From positions 97,962-133,590 of the forward strand of contig JAEOTC010000121.1 of the NCBI GenBank assembly GCA_016840035.1: a stretch of DNA of 35,629 bases, in the 5' to 3' direction. The position numbers and the translations under genes are program-made. The stretch's first letter is position 1; each line of letters starts with the position of its first letter. The notes below the pieces were generated by a model, which was not told the origin of the DNA, searched no databases, and saw only the letters and a list, made by a program, of their open reading frames with translations. Below, piece by piece: positions 1 to 7,553 of the stretch. The DNA comes from Candidatus Hodarchaeota archaeon. GTDB taxonomy: Archaea > Asgardarchaeota > Heimdallarchaeia > Hodarchaeales > Hodarchaeaceae.

Positions 1-282
1 AATTCCTTTGGAGGTCCAAAAGAAAGTACAATATATGCTGAACCACCACTTAAAATATCTGGGGATGCAGATCGGTATGATCATCGTGAAGGAAACGATG
101 ATTATGTCCAACCAAGAGCTCTTTTCAATCTTTTCAATGATGATCAGAAGAAACGGTTATTCAATAATATCGCTGAAGCCATGGCCGGAGTTCCTGATCA
201 TATCATTCAAAAACAATTGGAACACTTTAATAAAGTAGAATCTGCTTATGGAGAAGGGGTCAAGAAGGCTCTTGGAATGTAA
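1..282 (+). CDS. Catalase, C-terminal fragment (5' end outside window)
   Basis: This is the carboxy-terminal 93 residues of a haem catalase (2 H2O2 to O2 and water). It enters the window already open in frame 1 and ends at TAA 280-282. The segment NSFGGPKES, then [14 protein letters not shown] and [15 protein letters not shown], followed by a helical tail with [17 protein letters not shown] and a final ALGM, matches the end of small-subunit catalases. The haem-binding His and Tyr lie upstream, outside the window. Inference: the host meets hydrogen peroxide and tolerates some oxygen. A T-rich tract follows the stop. Family assignment is firm; integrity of the rest of the gene cannot be judged. 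Confidence 0.93.
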   Translation, partial: NSFGGPKESTIYAEPPLKISGDADRYDHREGNDDYVQPRALFNLFNDDQKKRLFNNIAEAMAGVPDHIIQKQLEHFNKVESAYGEGVKKALGM

Positions 283-296
283 TTTTAACTTACATC

Positions 297-320
297 CCAT
301 TTTCCTTTCTTTTTTTTTAT
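297..320 (+). terminator. T-tract terminator after catalase
   Basis: Pyrimidine-rich stretch just downstream of the catalase stop with nine consecutive T at 310-318 and no obvious stem. Archaeal transcription commonly ends at such T runs, so this probably ends the catalase transcript. Confidence 0.45.
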
Positions 321-503
321 TTACGATAGCTGAGTAGGACAATTCTCTAATTAAGGATTTCTGATTTGGAGATGAAATTAAAAACAATGGTTTGACACTA
401 GAAATGAAAAAATCAAATCTGAATGATCTCTCTGAAAACAAGTAAAGCCTTCTTGATCGAAATATCTTCTTTTTTCGTGGTAGCTTCCTCATAATGTTTT
501 TAG

Positions 504-716
504 ATATCTTCTTGTCAGTACTGGGAATCTATAAAAAAGGCTGGTTTTGATCAATTTTCTGAAGCGGGACTTCTTTGTTCCAAAGTTCATACATCTGGTT
601 ATGAAGGGTTACTCGAAGGATTACTTCCTGACATTCAATTTAAACTTGAACATACCAAGGCCATTCCCCAAGGTTATTCATGTTGTGAAGTTCTAATCAC
701 ACCAGATCTAAAATAA
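504..716 (+). pseudogene. Decayed gene remnant, possibly L-2-amino-thiazoline-4-carboxylate hydrolase-like
   Basis: A reading frame opens after the TAG at 501-503 and runs to TAA 714-716 without any ATG, GTG or TTG start. Its translation looks like real protein: YWESIKKAGFDQF, then AGLLCSKVHTSGYEGLLEGL, LPDIQFKLEHTKAIPQGYSC, and a last strand CEVLITPDLK. The pattern of a Cys-containing LLC segment followed about 45 residues later by a G-Y-S-C-C-E strand recalls the C-terminal part of the ATC hydrolase-like family. That family call is tentative. A short ATG frame near 403 ends at TAA after 13 codons and could be the eroded start. I read this as a truncated or frameshifted gene. The rest of 283-789 shows nothing else coding. 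Confidence 0.4.
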
Positions 717-789
717 GGACTGCAAAGTAACCCTTTCATACAGGCTTTTCTCTATTTTTGATTTATATCGGTTTTTGACTTTTGAACCA

Positions 790-1560
790 TTATTCTAAAT
801 CAGTTTTAGTTTTATTCTTCACGACTTCCTTTAGTAATTTTTGGGAGGATCGAAGATGATGTTTTATTGTTGCTTCATCATATGATGGAGAGGAAGAAGA
901 TAAGAGTTGCATAACCCCTGAAATACGGTAATTATTCCTTTGTAAAGTATCAATCATTTCTCGGTCAATTGAAGGGCAAAGGATTGTGAAATGGATAACT
1001 TCTTCGAATGAAAAAACATACCGTTTCCAAAGATCGGAACCTTTAGACAAGAGCTTTATTGTATTACTTCTCAATTCTTTCCAATTTGAAGAGATTTTTT
1101 TTCTCATTTGATCAAGTAAAAAATCCAGTTTTTTTTCTTCTTTAATTCTTGTTCTCAGGGATGAGATTATTGCCATAGGATAGAAAGTCATATCTTCTTG
1201 AGGTGAGTAGTATTCTCGTATAGTCGTTGGACTAAGAGTAAAAGGCATCAAGATAAAAAAACCTCTCGCTAATCCTAAAACCTCTTGTGTGTTCTCATCT
1301 TCGGCCCAAATTGTAAATAATCGAGCACTACGTGGATCAATATCAGGAATTTCCTCCGCCCAACCATGTACATTGGTGAAATCAACACACCAATCTCCAA
1401 ATTGCTCAAACAAACTTGAAGAATCAATATCACGTGTTGGAAAGAATTTTTCCGATACACTTTTGAGATCAAAATCCTTCAATCGATCAACATCTAAAGC
1501 ATTTTGTCGTCCATCGTGAATTATCAAATTCAATGTTTGGTCATTTTTTCTCAAGGTCAT
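790..1560 (-). CDS. Conserved protein of unknown function, paralogue of 12891-13631
   Basis: I do not recognise this 256-residue soluble protein. It is clearly homologous along its full length to the product of 12891-13631. Shared landmarks are HDGR near residue 16, T-R-x-x-D-x-S near 43, DFTN followed by WAEEIPDID near 61-76, RGFFIL and PF near 100, PMAIISS near 128, WxRYV near 168, LCPSxDRE near 185 and SYDxxxxxxHL near 227. No signal peptide or membrane segment is visible. Start choice: GGAGGT (complement of 1563-1568) lies only 2 bases from the ATG at 1560 but 8 bases from an in-frame TTG at 1554. The TTG gives an N-terminus about as long as the paralogue's, so it is the likelier start. 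It stands alone and faces away from the ABC operon. Confidence 0.75.
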   Translation of the reverse strand: MTLRKNDQTLNLIIHDGRQNALDVDRLKDFDLKSVSEKFFPTRDIDSSSLFEQFGDWCVDFTNVHGWAEEIPDIDPRSARLFTIWAEDENTQEVLGLARGFFILMPFTLSPTTIREYYSPQEDMTFYPMAIISSLRTRIKEEKKLDFLLDQMRKKISSNWKELRSNTIKLLSKGSDLWKRYVFSFEEVIHFTILCPSIDREMIDTLQRNNYRISGVMQLLSSSSPSYDEATIKHHLRSSQKLLKEVVKNKTKTDLE

Positions 1561-1881
1561 TTACCTCCGATTGTGAAGCCTAATAATCCATTATTGAACA
1601 ATAAAATATCGAACTTCAAACCTATTATTAAACTTGTATCACTTACTTTCAAAATAGTAGTTATTTTTCGGTGGATTTCGGGATAACTTGGATAATTTCC
1701 TTGATTAACCAATAGAAGTTCGAAGAAATTTACTTTGTAAAAGACAGCTTTTAATTTAGTCGAGGAACCAGCTTAATCCAACAAATAATTGATTCACTAT
1801 GCAGAGGGTTTTTGATTTATACCGGATATGTTATATTATATCGAATTCGAAAATGCGTAATCCAGCAAATGAATATCTATT
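1561..1881. other. Non-coding gap of about 320 bases
   Basis: AT-rich interval between the unknown gene at 790-1560 and the end of the ABC permease gene at 1882, both on the minus strand. It should hold the promoter of the 790-1560 gene. A TATA-like element on the minus strand near 1625-1634 is possible but weak. No credible gene, RNA or repeat was seen. Confidence 0.4.
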
Positions 1882-2679
1882 TTATTTTTTTTTCCTCATC
1901 TTCATTTTAGAACCACCACCAGTTTCTGAAAACCTCTTCGGCATCGTTTTCCTGTGAAATAGAGTATTTATGACGAGTAATAGCACAATCCAGATAAATA
2001 AAATTAGTAAACAAATTTGGCTTGAAAATAGATTACTTTGATCGACACTGCTTCTTAGGACTTCAGTTAAGGGTGTAAGTGGTGATAAAAAATAGATGAA
2101 TGTTATGGAGGGATTAATATCTTTCAAAGGGATAAAAATTCCACCAATAAATAATAAAGGAAATTTCACTAGATTAATCATTACCATTATGTCTGATGTC
2201 ATATCAGTGGGTCTAGCTGATATTAAAAGCCCTAATATGGAGCCGAGAATTGCCATCAATGAAATCCCAACAAAAATTATCAATACAGAGATCGGAGAAG
2301 AGATTAACGTGGGAAATAGAGTTATGAATATTATAACAATAGCTGAAGTAATTATGATGGAATAAGCGGAGGAAGCGGCAATAATTCCGAATAATATTTC
2401 ATTCATAGAAAGTGGAGCGTTTAATAGTCGTTCTAAGGATTTTTCACGAGTTTCTATTGGTAAAATTACGGGACTAACCGAAGTAGAAGTAAAGAAAGAA
2501 GTCATAGCACAAATCCCTACAAAAATTTGACTCAAAGAAAGAGATCTTCCGAGAATCCATGAAATTCCCAGAAAGAAAGGAAACATTAACCCAAAGATTA
2601 AAACGGGACCTCTCCTCACATATAAAGTTATATTCTTTTTTGATAAAGTCACAACATTCCTCACATGATCATATCTCAT
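1882..2679 (-). CDS. ABC-2 type transporter permease
   Basis: Integral membrane subunit of an ABC exporter, 265 residues with about six hydrophobic segments. It follows the ABC-2/NodJ/DrrB plan: a short N-terminal cytosolic stretch, a first membrane helix (VLIFGLMFPFFLGISWIL), a cytosolic loop ETREKSLERLLNAPLS typical of the family, then further helices. The loop ETREKxLExLLxxP before the third helix is the recognisable family signature. Its start ATG overlaps the stop of the ATPase gene by four bases (ATGA at 2676-2679), and a G-rich ribosome site sits upstream, so both are made from one mRNA. The tail MPKRFSETGGGSKMKMRKKK is strongly basic and presumably cytosolic. The substrate cannot be inferred; drug, lipid or polysaccharide export are typical for the family. 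Confidence 0.88.
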   Translation of the reverse strand: MRYDHVRNVVTLSKKNITLYVRRGPVLIFGLMFPFFLGISWILGRSLSLSQIFVGICAMTSFFTSTSVSPVILPIETREKSLERLLNAPLSMNEILFGIIAASSAYSIIITSAIVIIFITLFPTLISSPISVLIIFVGISLMAILGSILGLLISARPTDMTSDIMVMINLVKFPLLFIGGIFIPLKDINPSITFIYFLSPLTPLTEVLRSSVDQSNLFSSQICLLILFIWIVLLLVINTLFHRKTMPKRFSETGGGSKMKMRKKK

Positions 2680-3644
2680 ACGTCATCCCCCCTATAAGAT
2701 TTGACATCATTCTCTATTAAGTGAATAAACACTTCTTCCAACGAGGTTTCCGTTAAACGAAACGTTGAAATTTTTATTTCATGTTGCTTACTAAAATCAT
2801 TAAGATTCGAAATATCTTCTAATGGATTATTGCTAATAATGGAAAAACGATCTTTCTGTTCCTCTATCAAATTAAATCGGGATTCTAATTCAGTCTTTTG
2901 TTCCAAAGATAATTTGCCTTCGATAGTAAACAGCAATGTTGATGTGGGTTTGAATTTTTTACGGAGATTATCTGGGCTTTCATCAGCAATAATCTTCCCT
3001 TGGTTCATGATAAATATCCTATCACAGACTTGCTGAGCTTCTTGCATATTATGGGTGGTTATCAAAATAGTTTTTCCTTCCCTTTTAAACTCAAGGATCT
3101 GATCGCGTACAATCTTCGCGGAAGAGGGGTCTAATCCACTTGTCGGTTCGTCAAGAATCAGTATTGGAGGTTCGTGCAATAAGGCTAGACACAAATTTAA
3201 GCGTTGTTTGAGCCCTTTTGAAAGCGATTTTGTTTTAGAATGAATTTTATTCATTAATTCAAATCGCTCTAGCAATGTCATTATGCGTTTCTTTAATTCT
3301 GTCTGAGATATTCCATAAATAGAACCTGAAAATTTAAGATTCTGCCACACAGTAAAATCTGAATAAGCATTACTAACCTCTGGGACGATTCCAAAATTCC
3401 TTTTTGCCTCTTTGGAATTACTAGTAAAGTCTTTTGAATATATTTCCACTTTAGATGTGTTTTCTAATTGAAAAAGACCAGTTATTAATCGAATCGTGGT
3501 AGTTTTGCCCGCACCGTTTGGTCCCAAAATTCCAACAATCTCTCCCTCATAAATTCTGAATGAAACATTGTTAACTGCTGTTAATTCGTCAAAATTTTGA
3601 GTTAAATTAAAAGTTTCTATTGCAATTTTCTTAGAAGAACTCAA
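2676..3644 (-). CDS. ABC transporter ATP-binding protein (DrrA/CcmA type)
   Basis: 322-residue ATPase that powers the ABC-2 permease encoded immediately downstream. Walker A is GPNGAGKTT at residues 41-49, the ABC signature LSKGLKQR begins at 141, Walker B plus catalytic Glu is ILILDEP at 161-167 followed by TSGLDP, and the switch His is in TTHNM. At the usual Q-loop position the sequence reads IVPEV, with Glu instead of Gln, which is a known variant in this subfamily. A C-terminal domain of about 100 residues follows the ATPase core, as in DrrA-type proteins. The start is TTG at 3644-3642; a GAGGAG ribosome site lies upstream and supports it. Operon with the permease through a 4-base overlap. 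Confidence 0.93.
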   Translation of the reverse strand: MSSSKKIAIETFNLTQNFDELTAVNNVSFRIYEGEIVGILGPNGAGKTTTIRLITGLFQLENTSKVEIYSKDFTSNSKEAKRNFGIVPEVSNAYSDFTVWQNLKFSGSIYGISQTELKKRIMTLLERFELMNKIHSKTKSLSKGLKQRLNLCLALLHEPPILILDEPTSGLDPSSAKIVRDQILEFKREGKTILITTHNMQEAQQVCDRIFIMNQGKIIADESPDNLRKKFKPTSTLLFTIEGKLSLEQKTELESRFNLIEEQKDRFSIISNNPLEDISNLNDFSKQHEIKISTFRLTETSLEEVFIHLIENDVKSYRGDDV

Positions 3645-3758
3645 TAATAAATCTCCTCGATTGGTAGGCTATAGCTCCTTGACATTTTGCGTCTAACCTG
3701 ATTCTTCTTTTTTAAATCATTCTTTGTAGGGAAAAATATAATATTCATTTTCACGGAA

Positions 3759-4319
3759 TTAACTAATGAACCTCCCTAATTCTTTAAATAATAAATTAAG
3801 AGTGTAATAATAAAGAATCTGTGTAACAATAAACATCATACAAAGAGTTATTTGTTTTTTATGAATATTATTGAAATTCACTATACGAGATTGGCGAAAA
3901 ATATAGATAATAAGTAAAGAATCACCTAAAATCAGAAGTAATAATACTAGAATAATGAAAAGAATGGTTAAGTTAATTTCACTTACAAGTAATCCAAAAA
4001 TCAAGCTCATAAACATCATATACAAATTTATTAGAAGAAGAATTATACTAAGTCCCAATATCAATGATTTCCAAAATGGTTTTAGGTTTAGAAGGAGATA
4101 CATAAAAAAAGTCAAAGCTAAGCCACTAAAAAGGGCGTATAAAGGATCTACTTCATTTACAATCCATATAAGTGGAAAAATTACAAGAATTAATAATGGA
4201 ATAATAATACGGAAATGCTTCTCAACCAAATACCGCATTGTAAGATTCTCTAATTCCAAATTAAACCAACCAAGAAAAATTAGTGAAAGCTTAATAGATA
4301 CATTCTTCAGAAGTCTCAA
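3759..4319 (-). CDS. Small polytopic membrane protein, unknown function
   Basis: 186 residues, very hydrophobic, with about five membrane helices: roughly residues 36-54, 59-78, 83-108, 115-139 and 154-176 (LLILVIFPLIWIV, LFSGLALTFFMYLLL and so on). No family signature was recognised. The annotated start is a TTG at 4319; the first ATG is codon 28 (4238) and would give a protein starting MRYLVEKH directly before the first clear helix. Neither has a strong ribosome site, so the start is open. It lies between an ABC exporter operon and an Ig-like surface protein, all on the minus strand, but spacers of about 100 bases mean co-transcription is not proven. Confidence 0.6.
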   Translation of the reverse strand: MRLLKNVSIKLSLIFLGWFNLELENLTMRYLVEKHFRIIIPLLILVIFPLIWIVNEVDPLYALFSGLALTFFMYLLLNLKPFWKSLILGLSIILLLINLYMMFMSLIFGLLVSEINLTILFIILVLLLLILGDSLLIIYIFRQSRIVNFNNIHKKQITLCMMFIVTQILYYYTLNLLFKELGRFIS

Positions 4320-4414
4320 GTATAAGAATCTATTCTCGAAATTCGATTAAAGAAGGGCATTCCCACTATTGTGTCAGGGAAAAAAGAGAGAAAAGAAGAA
4401 TAGATTGAGGCAGA

Positions 4415-5449
4415 TTACTTAATCAGTCGTTTTCGATAAGTTATGAAAAGCATCAGAGAAACGAATATCATTAGATATTCAAATGTCGGAGAAATTGTCG
4501 CTTCTGTTTCTTCTTCTTCACTTTCAACAATAATAGATACTGAATAAGTCGTGAATTGACCCTTTGTATTTGTGACCTTGATCTCGCATTCATAGTCGCT
4601 CTCTTCAGTGAGGATGAAATCTACACTATATGTTTCTGATTCCTCTGTTTCACTGGAAAAAGATAGGACATAAGCAAAACTATTCATGTCACTATCTTTA
4701 AGAGTCAAACTGACATCGTTTATTGTTACATCAGATTTCAATATCTCAACTTCAATTGTAATTTCTGTTCCAGATTCAATATATCGACTAGGAGAAACTT
4801 CGACATCTATGATTTCAGGTGCGTCAAGAACTCGAATCCATTCTCCCCCTACCTCTGTTGAGAGACCGAGTTTATTTATTACTTCAATTTCTATCCAGAA
4901 TTCTCCTAACTCATCAAAAAAAACATCACATTCGAAAATTTCACCTGTCCCAACTGTTCCTGTTTGAACCATTGGTTTTGGAATAGCGTACCCAAATGCA
5001 TGTACCCATAGATTAACGGAGTCTATACCATTTGAATCCCATACTTCGACTGTTACTTGTAGGGTTCCTCCAATCATTATGGAAGGATAACTTATACTTA
5101 GTTCATTAAGAACTGAAGGAGAACAGACTATTATTATGATCCTTCCAGATGTTGATGGTCCATTTGTGTTTGTTATATCGACTTCGATAGTCCATGTTCC
5201 AGCATCTTCCAAATGAAGTTCAAAACCCCAATATTCTTCTTGACCCCAGTCTTCGGATTCGATAAGAGTCAGAGCATGAGGGGTACCATCTAAGTACGCC
5301 ATCATGTCAACAGAAAGCGCATCAGCAAAACCATACTTCCGAAATTCGACACCAATGTCAATCCAGTGGTTTGTAGCGTAAACAGACCCAGAACCAGGCC
5401 AAAAATTCATTATTTCAATTACATTAGGTTCTATACTGGAAAAATTCAA
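4415..5449 (-). CDS. Membrane-anchored surface protein with Ig-like domains, 5' end probably frameshifted
   Basis: 344 residues as called. It reads as three or four beta-sandwich (Ig-like) domains of about 85 residues: strand patterns around residues 12-105 (ending TWTIEVDITNTNG), 110-205 (ending FWIEIEVINKLGLST) and 210-305 (ending YECEIKVTNTKGQFTT). An acidic linker EEEETEAT and one C-terminal helix FEYLMIFVSLMLFITY with basic RKRLIK follow, so the domains face outside and the tail anchors in the membrane. The called TTG start gives no signal peptide. Just upstream is a run of 17 A (T on the coding strand) and an in-frame TAA. Removing one base from the run would join a TTG at 5489 and encode a signal-like stretch (MIRDYLIFFFFFLFLNF). 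A frameshift by sequencing error or real slippage is therefore likely. Ligand unknown. Confidence 0.75.
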   Translation of the reverse strand: MNFSSIEPNVIEIMNFWPGSGSVYATNHWIDIGVEFRKYGFADALSVDMMAYLDGTPHALTLIESEDWGQEEYWGFELHLEDAGTWTIEVDITNTNGPSTSGRIIIIVCSPSVLNELSISYPSIMIGGTLQVTVEVWDSNGIDSVNLWVHAFGYAIPKPMVQTGTVGTGEIFECDVFFDELGEFWIEIEVINKLGLSTEVGGEWIRVLDAPEIIDVEVSPSRYIESGTEITIEVEILKSDVTINDVSLTLKDSDMNSFAYVLSFSSETEESETYSVDFILTEESDYECEIKVTNTKGQFTTYSVSIIVESEEEETEATISPTFEYLMIFVSLMLFITYRKRLIK

Positions 5450-5453
5450 AAAT

Positions 5454-5470
5454 AAAAAAAAAAAAAAAAA
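5454..5470. repeat. 17-base A homopolymer at the 5' edge of the Ig-like gene
   Basis: Seventeen consecutive A on the plus strand (T on the strand of the 4415-5449 gene), located between the divergent starts of that gene and the MinD-like gene at 5510. It falls exactly where the secretion signal should be read, so its length decides whether that signal is in frame. Confidence 0.9.
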
Positions 5471-5509
5471 TTAAGTAGTCTCTTATCAAAGAAGCTACAG
5501 GGAATCAAG

Positions 5510-6268
5510 ATGGAGATTATTGCAACTCATAGCTTTAGGGGAGGATCGGGAAAAAGCTTTTTAGCCTTAAATTTAGCAGCGGTATCTGCTCGGACTGGTT
5601 TAAAAACAGTAATAATGGATTGTGACTTTGGATCTCCTTCGTTTCAATCAAATCTTCCAACTGAAAATATACCGAAGAGTTTTGGGAACAGTTTTCTGTT
5701 AAATACGACTGAATATGATAAGATCCTTACACCGACAAAAATAAGTAATCTTGATGCAATTTTTGCAGATCCTCGTCCAATCCTCGGACAAGGATTGCTT
5801 GAAGTGACAGAAAAACCACATTTACAGGCACTTCAGCAATTTTCACTGTTACGAGAAAAATTAGAGAAAGAAGGTTATGAAAGACTTTTTCTTGATATAT
5901 CACCGAATCTGTGTTATAGTAGTGCAAATGCCTTGACGATTTCAGATTCAATTATACTTATCCATCGACCAGTAATTCATTCATTAGATATTACATTGCA
6001 CGTCATCCAAACGATTTATTCTACCCTAAAAAGGTCATTAAAACCTAGAAATTTCTACTTAATCTACAATCAAGTACCACATGGCACGCCAGAGAAAATC
6101 GAAAAACTTCTCTCCAAGCTGACAACGGAGTTTAAAAAGAGTCTTGATATCAAAGTTTTAGGTACAATTTCTCTTGATCCTACTATGGACTTTTGGGATT
6201 CTCTTCTTATTATAGAGGGATCTGACCTTCTAGACACTATGAAACAGATGGTAGACAAGCTCCCCTAA
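5510..6268 (+). CDS. MinD/ParA-family P-loop ATPase with Arg in the signature-lysine position
   Basis: 252-residue soluble ATPase of the SIMIBI class (MinD, ParA, Soj, ArsA relatives), which usually dimerise on ATP and position or regulate partner proteins at membranes or on DNA. The deviant Walker A motif is at residues 10-16, reading RGGSGKS; the family norm is KGGxGK[ST], so the intermonomer signature lysine is Arg here. Walker A' is VIMDCDFGSPS at 34-44 and the Walker B region is LFLDISPN near 131. The rest follows the Rossmann-like order. No C-terminal MinD amphipathic helix is obvious. It diverges from the Ig-like surface gene with only about 60 bases between starts and is followed by a converging membrane protein gene. 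Its partner is not known; the context suggests a membrane or envelope role. Confidence 0.82.
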   Translation: MEIIATHSFRGGSGKSFLALNLAAVSARTGLKTVIMDCDFGSPSFQSNLPTENIPKSFGNSFLLNTTEYDKILTPTKISNLDAIFADPRPILGQGLLEVTEKPHLQALQQFSLLREKLEKEGYERLFLDISPNLCYSSANALTISDSIILIHRPVIHSLDITLHVIQTIYSTLKRSLKPRNFYLIYNQVPHGTPEKIEKLLSKLTTEFKKSLDIKVLGTISLDPTMDFWDSLLIIEGSDLLDTMKQMVDKLP

Positions 6269-6275
6269 CTTGAAT

Positions 6276-7193
6276 TTATGCTTCGTATTTTTCTTGAAAG
6301 TATAAGAGTGCATCAGCTTTTTCGATGAATTTAACTAAGGCTTCAACGTTTTTACTTGAAATATCTCGAGGAATCTGTTCCTCTAGCTTAGAGAAGCTTT
6401 CGTGAAATTTCTTTGCTCTAACCTTAACTTTCTGTACCTGAAGTAAATGTAAGAGGTCTTTATTTCTTGTGAGGTAGTATGCCTGAGGAAGGAAAAAAAA
6501 GAGTACACCAATGGAATCCGCATTAAAACTTAATTTACCAGGAAGGACAACTCCAAGAAATACTAAAATGCATCCAATTAACCAGAAGAAATTGATGACG
6601 GTGAGGTTCCTCAAATTACTTTCGAATCTGCTTTTGTTGTTTAGGAGACGGGTTTGGCGACCGAGGATTTGTTGAGTTTGATTTTCTAACGAATTTTGGA
6701 GAACCTGTTGACTATGTTGTATGAACTCAATTTCTAGTTTTATAGCTGTTCTGACTCTATTCAAGATAACAAACATGATTAGAATCGCAAATATGAGAAC
6801 TAATCCAACAATTGCAGAATAAAGGAGAGAAAGATCCTGATGATACCCGAATTCTGGCATATAATAAATTTCCCATGGATTATATCCACCTATTATGATT
6901 ACTATACCAGCCCCAGAAACGAGAAAGAAGAGATTTGAAATAAGGGAAACCTCTCTTGAAATTGTATGCCAATACTGGACATAAAAGATACCACCCACTT
7001 GTAACAGCAGTAGACTTCCTCCTAAGCAAATTTCGGCCAAAATATCCTGCCCTTCTGTTAAAAAAGGTGTGATCCCGTATAATAACATACTGAAAGCCGT
7101 TATTCCCAAACCAATACCATAATAAGCCATGATCTCTCTTCTACGATCGTTTTTATAGACTTGGAATCCTCTGAAGATTATATAGCTAATCAC
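6276..7193 (-). CDS. Polytopic membrane protein with cytosolic coiled-coil segment, unknown function
   Basis: 305 residues from a GTG start. Membrane helices are seen near residues 23-43, 55-75, 84-104 and 125-146, then a hydrophilic heptad-like stretch around 150-195 (FIQHSQQVLQNSLENQTQQI), two more helices near 198-240 and a charged C-terminal tail. The frame stays open upstream to 7277 without ATG, GTG or TTG, and the extra codons encode a plausible first helix (LNLYLLIRSLVPILGSLV). A strong GAGAGG site lies 6 bases before an in-frame CTG at 7244-7242, so the true start may be that CTG. The layout resembles a sensory or scaffold membrane domain, but no known family was recognised. It converges with the MinD-like gene, 7 bases apart. 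Confidence 0.65.
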   Translation of the reverse strand: MISYIIFRGFQVYKNDRRREIMAYYGIGLGITAFSMLLYGITPFLTEGQDILAEICLGGSLLLLQVGGIFYVQYWHTISREVSLISNLFFLVSGAGIVIIIGGYNPWEIYYMPEFGYHQDLSLLYSAIVGLVLIFAILIMFVILNRVRTAIKLEIEFIQHSQQVLQNSLENQTQQILGRQTRLLNNKSRFESNLRNLTVINFFWLIGCILVFLGVVLPGKLSFNADSIGVLFFFLPQAYYLTRNKDLLHLLQVQKVKVRAKKFHESFSKLEEQIPRDISSKNVEALVKFIEKADALLYFQEKYEA

Positions 7194-7279
7194 TAATGAT
7201 CCAAGGATGGGAACTAAGGACCGTATAAGAAGATAAAGGTTCAGGTGTACCTCTCTCCGATTTATACTGAAGACACTTT

Positions 7280-7294
7280 ATAGGAAATTCCTAT
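7280..7294. promoter_or_regulatory. Perfect 15-base palindrome, candidate operator for the 6276-7193 gene
   Basis: ATAGGAAATTCCTAT, a 7-1-7 perfect inverted repeat. It sits 36-50 bases upstream of the proposed CTG start of the minus-strand membrane protein gene, in the place expected for its TATA region; TATA-like sequence flanks it on the minus strand (near 7276-7284 and 7296-7305). Binding protein unknown; the neighbouring winged-helix regulator is a candidate. Confidence 0.4.
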
Positions 7295-7438
7295 TCTTAT
7301 AAGCTTTCTAGTAGATATAATTCGAAAGTCAATGGTGAAAGGATCTAATGAAGATTTTATTCTAAATTTCCAATTTGTCGGTGATATCCCAATGTCATTC
7401 CTTCTCAAAAAGAACCGAAGTGACTAAACATTCGAAGA

Positions 7439-7456
7439 ATTGTCATTTTTGACAAT
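7439..7456. promoter_or_regulatory. Inverted repeat upstream of the wHTH regulator, candidate operator
   Basis: ATTGTCA, four T, TGACAAT: a perfect 7-4-7 inverted repeat about 100 bases before the GTG of the regulator gene. Its TGTCATT half also occurs at 7393-7399. Position and symmetry suit a site for a dimeric winged-helix protein, possibly the product of 7554-8234 itself. Confidence 0.4.
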
Positions 7457-7553
7457 CTTTCTGCTTTATGACTATTATCCATCATATAGTGTATTAGTAA
7501 TAATCGTTTGATAGAATTGAACATTCTAGTAATAAATGGATAGTTGAAGAATC

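Larger units (their letters stand above)
7245..7553. other. Divergent intergenic region of about 310 bases
   Basis: Region between the divergent membrane protein gene (minus) and regulator gene (plus). It holds two separate palindromes (7280-7294 and 7439-7456), two copies of TGTCATT in the same orientation (7393-7399 and 7441-7447) and AT-rich promoter-like sequence. No credible coding frame was seen. Confidence 0.5.

Noticed and set aside
8..238. Open frame of 76 codons on the plus strand
   Set aside because: It is in another frame of the catalase C-terminus, whose translation matches the family closely.
157..492. Minus-strand open frame of 111 codons
   Set aside because: It overlaps the catalase end in antisense and its Lys/Ser/Phe-rich translation shows no domain pattern.
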